Shown: positions 33,563 to 39,992 of the stretch, in pieces
Position numbering within the stretch: the stretch's first letter is position 1
Layout of the letters: every line of letters starts with the position of its first letter
Assembly: GCA_016874135.1 (NCBI GenBank)
Contig: VGVE01000019.1
Span: forward strand, 1-39,992
Direction of reading: 5' to 3'
DNA length: 39,992 bases
Origin: Gammaproteobacteria bacterium
GTDB taxonomy: Bacteria; Pseudomonadota; Gammaproteobacteria; Pseudomonadales; Azotimanducaceae
The notes under the pieces: model-generated
The model's input: only the letters and a program-made list of their open reading frames with translations
Told to the model about the DNA's origin: nothing
The model's database searches: none
Position numbers and translations under genes: made by a program

Positions 33563-34855
33563 ATGACCGACCCGGATGCGTCACAACGTGAACAGCGTCA
33601 CGCAGAGCGGCGGTTCGATATCGAGGTGCAACGCCACCTCACCCGCAACTTTCTCACGCATCTGGTTCACGGCATGCTCGGGCAGACGGGCTTCCGGCTG
33701 CTCAACACCCCGACTTTCTTGCCGGCCTACATTCTGCTGCTCTCTGATGGCTCGGACTTTCTGGTCGGCCTTGCCCTCGCCTTACAGTCGCTCGGCGCAG
33801 CCATCACGCCGTTTTTTGGCGCCACATTGATCGAGCACCGGCGCAAAGCCCTGCCGGTGGCGATGCAGGTCGGCACGGCTACGCGCACCGCCGCTTTGGT
33901 GATCGCCGTTGCCGGTTTGTTTCTTCCGCCCGGTATCGCCCTGCTCGTAATCCTCCTCGCGCTCATCGCCTTCGGCATGTTCCAGGGCATGCAGGGGGTG
34001 GTGTTCCAGTTCATCATGTCAAAGGTCATACCCGTCTCGCGTCGAGGCCGATTGACCGGCCTTCGCAACTTCACGGCAGGTATCGCTGCGGCGGGTGCTG
34101 CCTGGCTTGGCGGGGAGTGGTTTATCGGTAATGAGCCGACGATAGCCGGCTACTCCTACATCTTGCTCATGGCCTTCGTACTCACCAGCCTTGGCCTTCT
34201 TGCACTGATCTTCATGCTTGAGCCTGAGTCGCCGGTGGTGCGGGAAAAGTCAGCCACCGGCATCAACTGGTCGCGGATCCCGGTGTTGCTGCGCAGTGAC
34301 AAGGCCTATCGGCGTTTTGTTACCGCAAGATCAGTGGCCAACCTTGGCCGCCTCGCCATGCCGTTCTACATTCTCTATGCCGCCGATCACACCGCGTTGA
34401 CCGGGCCAAATCTCGCGTTGCTCACGATCGCCTTTACACTCGCGGGGAGTACATCGAACCTGATTTGGGGGGCGCTCGCAGATCGCGGCGGCTACCGGCG
34501 TGTGATCCTGCTGTCGCTGACGCTCTGGATCTTCGCAACGCTCGCCCTCTTCGTCACCGAAGGCGTTTGGCTCACCAGTCTGGTGTTGTTTGGCATCGGT
34601 GCTGCAATCCAAGGGTTCCAGAATGCCGCCTCGAACATCGTGCTCGAATTCGGCGAACGAGAAGACCTGCCCATGCGGCTCGCCATCTCCAACAGCTCAT
34701 CTGAGCTTGCCACCACCATTGCGACCCTCTCCGCGGGTGGTATCGCCACGTGGATGGGTTATGAGGCGGTGTTTATCGTCTCCATCACGTTCCTGCTCGC
34801 CGGCACTTTGCTTATCCGGCGGCAAGTTCCAGATCCACGGCATCGCCTGTCCTGA
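33563..34855 (+). CDS. Major facilitator superfamily transporter
   Basis: 430-residue MFS_1 membrane protein with about twelve hydrophobic helices in two halves split by a cytoplasmic loop near ESPVVREKSATGINW. The inter-helix basic motif of the N-half appears as EHRRKALPVA, and its counterpart in the C-half as ALADRGGYRRVILLS. The substrate cannot be predicted; related sequences are annotated only as MFS transporters. An alternative GTG lies three codons upstream at 33554. A hydrophilic, Arg/His-rich N-terminus of about 30 residues precedes helix 1. It is the first of several rightward genes. Confidence 0.85.
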   Translation: MTDPDASQREQRHAERRFDIEVQRHLTRNFLTHLVHGMLGQTGFRLLNTPTFLPAYILLLSDGSDFLVGLALALQSLGAAITPFFGATLIEHRRKALPVAMQVGTATRTAALVIAVAGLFLPPGIALLVILLALIAFGMFQGMQGVVFQFIMSKVIPVSRRGRLTGLRNFTAGIAAAGAAWLGGEWFIGNEPTIAGYSYILLMAFVLTSLGLLALIFMLEPESPVVREKSATGINWSRIPVLLRSDKAYRRFVTARSVANLGRLAMPFYILYAADHTALTGPNLALLTIAFTLAGSTSNLIWGALADRGGYRRVILLSLTLWIFATLALFVTEGVWLTSLVLFGIGAAIQGFQNAASNIVLEFGEREDLPMRLAISNSSSELATTIATLSAGGIATWMGYEAVFIVSITFLLAGTLLIRRQVPDPRHRLS

Positions 34856-35016
34856 TCAAGACGAGTTATCGAAGTCGTCCAAGCGCTCGCGGTGTCGCAA
34901 CAAATCTCGTGCTCGAACCACACAAGGCGAACGCTGTTGTCGAAGCCACAGCGGCTCGCTCCCCTGCACGCACGACGCCGTGTTAGCCTACTGTCTTCTT
35001 TTTGCGGACAGCCACG

Positions 35017-35415
35017 ATGCTCAAGGTAACCCACAAGGATCTGCTCGATCGCGCCATGGCGGACGTTGAAACCCTTGACCTCGAAGCGGCCAAAGCACTG
35101 CTCGGGCGTGACGACGTGGTGTTCGTGGATATCCGTGATCCACGGGAACTGCAGCGCGAAGGCAAGATTCCGGGCGCATTTCATGCACCGCGCGGGATGC
35201 TGGAATTCTGGATCGATCCGACCAGCCCCTACTACAAGGATGTCTTCGGCAGCGGTAAGCGGTTCGTTTTCTATTGCCAGAGTGGCTGGCGTTCGGCGCT
35301 TTCGACGCAGACCCTGCAGACCATGGGCCTCACACCGGTATGCCACGTGGGCGGAGGTTTTCGCGCCTGGAAAGAAGCCGGCCTGCCCACCGAAGAAGTA
35401 CCCGCCAAACACTGA
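35017..35415 (+). CDS. Rhodanese-like sulfurtransferase
   Basis: 132-residue single-domain rhodanese. The N-terminal VFVDIRDPRELQREGKIPGA is the CH2A-like signature and the active-site loop CQSGWRS carries the catalytic cysteine, followed by the typical end VCHVGGGFRAWKEAGLP. It should move sulfane sulfur from a donor to an acceptor such as thioredoxin or cyanide. It has no signal peptide. I choose the ATG at 35017 over the TTG at 35002; neither has a clear ribosome binding site. It is followed 26 bases later by the membrane protein gene. Confidence 0.9.
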   Translation: MLKVTHKDLLDRAMADVETLDLEAAKALLGRDDVVFVDIRDPRELQREGKIPGAFHAPRGMLEFWIDPTSPYYKDVFGSGKRFVFYCQSGWRSALSTQTLQTMGLTPVCHVGGGFRAWKEAGLPTEEVPAKH

Positions 35416-35441
35416 CAATTTTCCGCAGGGGTCAATCCGTC

Positions 35442-36032
35442 GTGCGCAACGTAGTGATCTATGTCATGGCGGGCCTCTCGGGCTTTATCGTCATGTCCTT
35501 CGAGCTGCTCGGAGGCCGTATGCTGGCACCGTGGTTCGGCAGTGGCACCTATGTCTGGGGCAGCGTCATCACCATATTCATGGCCGCACTTGCCATTGGT
35601 TATCTGTTGGGCGGCAGGCTGTCTTTGCACTCCCCTTCGCTGTCGCGGTACGCCGCACTCTTCATCCTCGCGGCATTACTTCTGGCGCCACTCGTGACGT
35701 ACGCCGACCGGCTGCTGGAATGGACGTTCAACCTCATCGAAGACGAACGCTACGGCTCCTTGCTGGCGGCGACGTTTTTGTTCGCACCGGGCACGGTACT
35801 GCTCGGCATGATCTCGCCGTACAGCGTTCGTCTGCTGGTTGAGGATACCCACCGCTCTGGAGCCGTTGCCGGTGTTCTCTACTTTGTATCGACGCTGGGC
35901 AGCGCGCTCGGCACGTTGCTCACCTCGTTCTACTTTGTCCTCTGGTTCGAGATGAACACCATCGTGATTGCCCTCGCTGCCACACTGGCTGTACTCGCAC
36001 TGCTCGGTGTGATTGCAGATCGTGTGACATGA
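35442..36032 (+). CDS. Membrane subunit of a spermidine-synthase-like pair
   Basis: 196-residue membrane protein with about six hydrophobic helices, similar to the N-terminal membrane half of 'fused MFS/spermidine synthase' proteins: SFELLGGRMLAPWFGSGTYV at the start, GSVITIFMAALAIGYLLGGR and the FAPGTVLLGMISPYSVRLLV region. I use the GTG at 35442, with CAGGGG upstream; the frame is open further but without hydrophobic content. Its stop overlaps the next gene by 4 bases (ATGA). The two genes together reproduce the architecture usually found in one polypeptide. Confidence 0.75.
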   Translation: MRNVVIYVMAGLSGFIVMSFELLGGRMLAPWFGSGTYVWGSVITIFMAALAIGYLLGGRLSLHSPSLSRYAALFILAALLLAPLVTYADRLLEWTFNLIEDERYGSLLAATFLFAPGTVLLGMISPYSVRLLVEDTHRSGAVAGVLYFVSTLGSALGTLLTSFYFVLWFEMNTIVIALAATLAVLALLGVIADRVT

Positions 36033-36913
36033 TGATGCGTTGTGCCGCTCTCACGCTGTTGCTGTTGGCATTTCCGCCGTTGGCAACGACCAAGACGTTG
36101 CACAGTGAACGATCGCTCTATCAGAACGTACTCGTGATTGAGCGCATGGGTGAAATCTGTTTGCAGTTTACCGTGCGCGTAGACGTACGTAACCAGACCT
36201 GTATGAAGGTGAATCAACCTAGGGAAATGGTGTTCACCTATACAAAGATGATGATGGCTTCACTCCTGCTGATCGATGACCCCACTTCGGTCCTCGTAAT
36301 TGGCCTGGGTGGCGGTACTTTGCCGATGGCGATTCAGGAGCTTTTTCCTGGTGCAACCATCGATGCGGTGGAGATCGATCCGGCTGTGGTTCGGGTGGCG
36401 GAACGTTTCTTCCACTTCAAACCGGGTCCTAACATGTCCGTGTTCACCCAGGATGCTCGCGTTTTCGGCAAACGCGCTGCCCGGCAGAACAAACGTTACG
36501 ACCTCATCCTGCTCGATGCCTATAACGGCGAGTACATTCCTGAGCATCTGATGACCGCAGAGTATCTGCAGGAAACCCTGGCGCTGTTGACGCCGGGCGG
36601 CATCATCGCCGCGAATACATTCGCGATCAGCCGCTTGTACGACCACGAATCAGCTACCTACGAACATGTGTTCGGCACGTTCCTGAATTTCCGCCAGCCG
36701 GACAGCGCCAATCGAGTGGTGTTCGCAAGCAATCAACCATTCAGAACGGAAGAGTTCCAGCGCCACCGCGCCACACTGCTCGATCCCCGGCTACGCCCTT
36801 ATGCGGTTCAGCTGGCACGATATGCGGGCCGCCTCGACGGTCGCGAGGACTGGACGCGAGGCGCTGAAGTACTGACCGATCAGTTCTCACCTGCAAATCA
36901 GTTGAACCGCTGA
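36029..36913 (+). CDS. Spermidine-synthase-like methyltransferase-fold protein
   Basis: 294 residues with a class I SAM-binding/aminopropyltransferase fold: VLVIGLGGGTLPMAIQELF, VEIDPAVVRVAERFF, TQDARVF and YDLILLDAYNGEYIPEHL. In true spermidine synthases the last motif reads D-x-x-DP-x-GP; here DAYNGEYIP replaces it, so the polyamine reaction is doubtful. The protein begins with a hydrophobic segment (RCAALTLLLLAFPPLATTK) resembling a signal peptide or a final membrane helix. It overlaps the membrane protein gene by 4 bases, and the two products probably form one complex at the inner membrane. Substrate unknown. Confidence 0.8.
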   Translation: MMMRCAALTLLLLAFPPLATTKTLHSERSLYQNVLVIERMGEICLQFTVRVDVRNQTCMKVNQPREMVFTYTKMMMASLLLIDDPTSVLVIGLGGGTLPMAIQELFPGATIDAVEIDPAVVRVAERFFHFKPGPNMSVFTQDARVFGKRAARQNKRYDLILLDAYNGEYIPEHLMTAEYLQETLALLTPGGIIAANTFAISRLYDHESATYEHVFGTFLNFRQPDSANRVVFASNQPFRTEEFQRHRATLLDPRLRPYAVQLARYAGRLDGREDWTRGAEVLTDQFSPANQLNR

Positions 36914-36989
36914 CTCCACAGCGCGGCACGCCCGATCAGGAAATCGCGCTAACCACACAAACAGGATCAGCGCGAATCACGTCAGTCGA

Positions 36990-38531
36990 TCAGATCGCCT
37001 TGCCGGCTTTCGCCCAATACTCGTCCTTCAGTAGCCGCTTGTAGAGTTTCCCGGTCGGGTGCCGCGGCAGTTCGGCGCGAAAGTCGATGGTGCGAGGGCA
37101 CTTCACATGCGAGAGGCGCTCCCGACACCAGTCTAGCAACTCGAGCGCAAACTCTGGCGTTGCATCCTGCATGTCACGGGGCTGGACCACGGCCTTGACC
37201 TCTTCGCCGAAGTCTTCGTTCGGCACTCCGAACACTGCAACATCGAGCACCCTCGGATGGGTGATGAGGAGATTCTCGGCTTCCTGCGGATAGATGTTCA
37301 CGCCGCCGGAAATAATCATGAAGTGCTTGCGATCCGTGAGATAAAGAAACCCGTCACCATCCACATACCCGACATCACCCAGTGTGCTCCATCCTTTCAC
37401 ATGGCGGGAGCCACGGGTTTTCTCCGGATCGTTGTGGTACTCGAACTCGCCTCCGCCAGCGAAATAGATCGTTCCCGATTCACCGCTCGGCAGCACCTCG
37501 CCATTGTCATCGCATATGTGCAGCTGGCAGTTGATGGGCTTGCCCACCGTACCCTTGTGGGCGAGCCACTCCTGAGAATTACAGTGCACAAAACCGTTGG
37601 CTTCGGTGCCTGCGTAGTATTCGAAAATGATCGGCCCCCACCAGCTGATCATCTCTTCCTTCACCGGAACCGGGCAGGGCGCCGCCGCATGAATGGCGCA
37701 CTTCAGGCTGGAAACGTCGTACTTCGCACGCACCGCCGGATCGAGTTTGAGGAAACGAACGAACATCGTGGGCACCCACTGGCTGTGGGTGATGCGATAC
37801 CGATCGATGGCTCGCAGCGCTGACTCCGCATCGAAGTGCTCCATCACCACCACCTGGGTTCCGTGACGCAGCGCGCCCATGGTGAAATTGAGCGGTGCGG
37901 AGTGGTACAGCGGTGCAGGAGAGAGATAGATCGAGTCCGCCGTCATGCCCCACAGCATGCCGGTAAGGTTCGGGATATCTGCTCCATACGGCAAAGGAGA
38001 AAGCGCTTTCTTCACGCCCTTCGGGTAACCGGTGGTGCCGGACGAGTACAGCATGGACGCGCCTTCCGACTGATCGGCTATCGGCGTCTCTGGCATCGAC
38101 GCAATCGCCTCTTCCCAGGAGTCGAATCCGGGAATGGTGCCGTCAAGCATGTACGCCTGGGTCACGCCGGGCATCTTGCCCTCTAATCGTTCCACTACAT
38201 CGGCACGCAGTCGCGAGGTGACGAACACCCTGGCTTCGCAGTTGTTGACGATGTACTCCACTTCATCCGGCTGCAGACGCCAGGAGATCGCGGTGTAATA
38301 AAGACCACTGCGCTGCGCTGCCCAAACGATCTGGAAAAAACGCGGATGGTTTTCAAGCAGGATGGCGATGTGATCGCCTTTGTTCAGACCCAGACGGCGA
38401 AAGAGATGAGCGCCCTGGTTGGCGCGGGCTTCCAGTTCTCCATACGTCACTGTCTGGCCAGTCTCGGCCATGATGTAGGCAATCTTGCCGGGGTTCTCGG
38501 CGGCGATGATTCCGGGGTGCATCAGGCTCAC
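36990..38531 (-). CDS. AMP-binding acyl-CoA synthetase
   Basis: 513-residue ANL-superfamily ligase that activates a carboxylic acid with ATP and joins it to CoA. The phosphate-binding loop is YSSGTTGYPKGVKK; the adenine motif is FEYYAGTEANG; the hinge region is GWSTLGDVGYVDGDGFLYL followed by DRKHFMIISGGVNIYPQE; and the C-terminal catalytic lysine is in PRHPTGKLYK. It resembles medium/long-chain or bile-acid/cyclohexane-type acyl-CoA ligases more than acetyl-CoA synthetase. The GTG at 38531 shares one base with the msrB stop; an ATG three codons in (38522) is also possible. Substrate not determined. Confidence 0.92.
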   Translation of the reverse strand: MSLMHPGIIAAENPGKIAYIMAETGQTVTYGELEARANQGAHLFRRLGLNKGDHIAILLENHPRFFQIVWAAQRSGLYYTAISWRLQPDEVEYIVNNCEARVFVTSRLRADVVERLEGKMPGVTQAYMLDGTIPGFDSWEEAIASMPETPIADQSEGASMLYSSGTTGYPKGVKKALSPLPYGADIPNLTGMLWGMTADSIYLSPAPLYHSAPLNFTMGALRHGTQVVVMEHFDAESALRAIDRYRITHSQWVPTMFVRFLKLDPAVRAKYDVSSLKCAIHAAAPCPVPVKEEMISWWGPIIFEYYAGTEANGFVHCNSQEWLAHKGTVGKPINCQLHICDDNGEVLPSGESGTIYFAGGGEFEYHNDPEKTRGSRHVKGWSTLGDVGYVDGDGFLYLTDRKHFMIISGGVNIYPQEAENLLITHPRVLDVAVFGVPNEDFGEEVKAVVQPRDMQDATPEFALELLDWCRERLSHVKCPRTIDFRAELPRHPTGKLYKRLLKDEYWAKAGKAI

Positions 38532-38941
38532 TACTCCCGGGCGTTGAGATCAAGCGAAGCGGAGTTCATGCAGAACCGCAGACCCGTCGGATTCGGGCCA
38601 TCCGGGAAGACATGACCCAGGTGCGCATCACAGTTCGCACAGACCACCTCGAGACGGCGCATGCCGTAACTCATATCCTCCTTCGTGCGCACTGCATCTT
38701 TCGTGATCGGTTGCCAGAAACTCGGCCAACCGGTGCCAGAATCGTATTTCGTATTCGAATCAAACAGGGGTGTCTTGCAGCACTTGCAGTTGTAGATACC
38801 CGGCGTCTTGGTGTCCCAGTACAAACCGGTAAAGGCGCGCTCCGTGGCCGAACAGCGAGTGACTTCGTATTCCTCAGTAGAGAGCTGTGCCTTCCATTCC
38901 GCTTCGCTCTTGACGACCCGGGGCTCGGATACCTTGTTCAT
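38531..38941 (-). CDS. msrB: Peptide-methionine (R)-S-oxide reductase MsrB
   Basis: 136-residue repair enzyme reducing methionine-R-sulfoxide in proteins. Two zinc-binding CxxC pairs are visible (one within [10 protein letters not shown], one in [10 protein letters not shown]), and the catalytic cysteine is in [11 protein letters not shown]; this form uses Cys, not Sec, at that site. The core [11 protein letters not shown] and HVFPDGP motifs are normal. I prefer the ATG at 38941, with AGG six bases upstream, over the ATG two codons earlier at 38947. It is divergent from alaA, an arrangement I recall from Pseudomonas, and abuts the acyl-CoA synthetase gene. Confidence 0.95.
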   Translation of the reverse strand: MNKVSEPRVVKSEAEWKAQLSTEEYEVTRCSATERAFTGLYWDTKTPGIYNCKCCKTPLFDSNTKYDSGTGWPSFWQPITKDAVRTKEDMSYGMRRLEVVCANCDAHLGHVFPDGPNPTGLRFCMNSASLDLNARE

Positions 38942-39033
38942 GACCATCCTGCTACCATTTCTTAAGTAATCCCTATCTTAAGCGCGTAACCGCTTGCACC
39001 AAAAGCCGTACCGCTGTCACCGGGCAGATCACC

Positions 39034-39992
39034 ATGGAACCGAGCACCCCCAAAATCACTCCCCTGACCTCGCGTAAACCACGTGTCTTCGCCAAGTCGA
39101 GAAAGCTGGACAATGTCTGTTATGACATCCGCGGCCCGGTGCTAGATGAAGCCAAGCGCATGGAAGAGGAAGGCCACAAGGTCCTCAAGCTCAACATCGG
39201 CAACCCGGCGCCGTTCGGGTTTGAAGCACCGGAAGAAATCCTCCGCGATGTGATCCACAACCTGCCAACCGCCCAGGGGTATTCGGATTCCAAGGGCATC
39301 TACACCGCCCGCAAGGCGGTCATGCAGTACTGCCAGCAGCTCGGCATCAAGGGCGTCGACATCGACGACATCTTCATCGGCAATGGCGTTTCCGAACTGG
39401 TGATGATGGCGCTGCAGGGCTTGCTCGATAACGGTGATGAGGTGCTGCTCCCGGCTCCGGATTTTCCACTCTGGACCGCCGCCACCACCCTGTGTGGCGG
39501 TATCGCGAAACACTACCGGTGCGATGAGGGCGCCGACTGGCAACCCGACCTGGCCCATTTGCGTTCGCTGATCACGCCCCGAACCAAGGCCATGGTCATC
39601 ATCAACCCCAACAATCCAACCGGCGCGGTGTACGAACAGGCCATGCTGCTCGAGATGCTGGAAATCGCCCGCGAACACGATCTCGCCGTGCTCTCGGACG
39701 AGATCTACGACAAGATCGTCTACGACGGTGCGCAATCCACTGCCGTCGGCAGCCTCGCCGAGGATCTGCTCGTCCTCACATTGAACGGCTTGTCAAAAGC
39801 CTATCGGGTGGCTGGATTCCGGACTGGATGGCTCGTCGTCAGCGGCGCCAAGGAACGTGCTACCGACTACATCGAAGGGCTCAACATGCTGGCGAGCCTG
39901 CGCCTGTGCAGCAACGTCCCCACCCAACATGCGATCCAGACCGCTCTCGGTGGTTACCAGAGCATCAACGAGTACACGGTTCCGGGTGGTCA
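39034..39992 (+). CDS. alaA: Glutamate-pyruvate (alanine) aminotransferase AlaA, partial
   Basis: The first 319 codons of a class I PLP aminotransferase, cut by the window edge; about 85 residues are missing. The sequence tracks E. coli AlaA closely: ENVCYDIRGP-like start (DNVCYDIRGPVLDEAKRMEE), LNIGNPAPFGFEAPEEI, the INPNNPTGAVY active-site loop, SDEIYDKIVYD, and the PLP lysine in NGLSKAYRVAGFRTGW. It makes alanine from pyruvate with glutamate. There is a basic N-terminal extension of about 15 residues relative to E. coli. It is divergent from msrB. Confidence 0.95.
   Translation, partial: MEPSTPKITPLTSRKPRVFAKSRKLDNVCYDIRGPVLDEAKRMEEEGHKVLKLNIGNPAPFGFEAPEEILRDVIHNLPTAQGYSDSKGIYTARKAVMQYCQQLGIKGVDIDDIFIGNGVSELVMMALQGLLDNGDEVLLPAPDFPLWTAATTLCGGIAKHYRCDEGADWQPDLAHLRSLITPRTKAMVIINPNNPTGAVYEQAMLLEMLEIAREHDLAVLSDEIYDKIVYDGAQSTAVGSLAEDLLVLTLNGLSKAYRVAGFRTGWLVVSGAKERATDYIEGLNMLASLRLCSNVPTQHAIQTALGGYQSINEYTVPGG

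Noticed and set aside
1..39992. CRISPR arrays, tRNA/rRNA genes, insertion sequences, phage or plasmid genes
   Set aside because: I scanned for repeated units, cloverleaf-like segments, transposase and integrase motifs and found none I could support.

Overview
The window looks like chromosomal DNA of a moderately GC-rich, Gram-negative gammaproteobacterium. It carries outer-membrane biogenesis genes (msbA, lpxK, kdsB, lolCDE), RNase E, and a gene order that, from memory of the Pseudomonas aeruginosa map, matches a known block: apbE/nqrM - sth - lolCDE - comEC - exbB - exbD - lpxK - kdsB - murB - rne - rluC. I see no rRNA, tRNA, CRISPR array, insertion sequence or phage gene.

Layout. Positions 155-6150: rluC runs divergently from rne across a 660-base gap; rne then converges on murB, with the rne terminator inside murB coding sequence, and an AlkB-like dioxygenase overlaps murB. 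Positions 6231-7001: a type II 3-hydroxyacyl-CoA dehydrogenase-like SDR. Positions 7053-11755 (minus): an envelope operon exbB-exbD-msbA::lpxK-kdsB in which the lipid A flippase and the lipid A 4'-kinase are one 960-residue polypeptide. Positions 11896-17115 (minus): a D-threonine aldolase/D-serine dehydratase-like enzyme, galU, a small unknown ORF behind a LexA-box-like sequence, and clpB behind a sigma-32-like promoter. Positions 17300-20406: a DUF2244 membrane protein, a decayed comEC and a DUF2062 membrane protein. Positions 20457-27598 (minus): lolC-lolD-lolE, sthA, an HDOD protein, nqrM and apbE; no nqrA-F genes are visible beside them.

From 27.7 kb the content is accessory and metabolic: a dicarboxylate/amino-acid symporter, a histidine phosphatase, an AhpD/carboxymuconolactone decarboxylase (CMD) family protein, a Baeyer-Villiger-type flavin monooxygenase, an enoyl-CoA hydratase, an MFS transporter, a rhodanese, a two-gene spermidine-synthase-like module, an acyl-CoA synthetase, msrB and (cut by the window edge) alaA.

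Main discovery candidate: the CMD/AhpD-like gene at 29944-30480 has an in-frame TGA (30181-30183) exactly where the second catalytic cysteine of the family's E-x11-C-x2-C motif should be. A perfect 8-bp hairpin with a GGC loop follows 20 bases later, as expected of a bacterial SECIS element. I read it as a selenoprotein with a CxxU active site rather than a broken gene. Second is the MsbA-LpxK fusion. Third is the decayed comEC, which has lost the signature part of its metallo-beta-lactamase domain.
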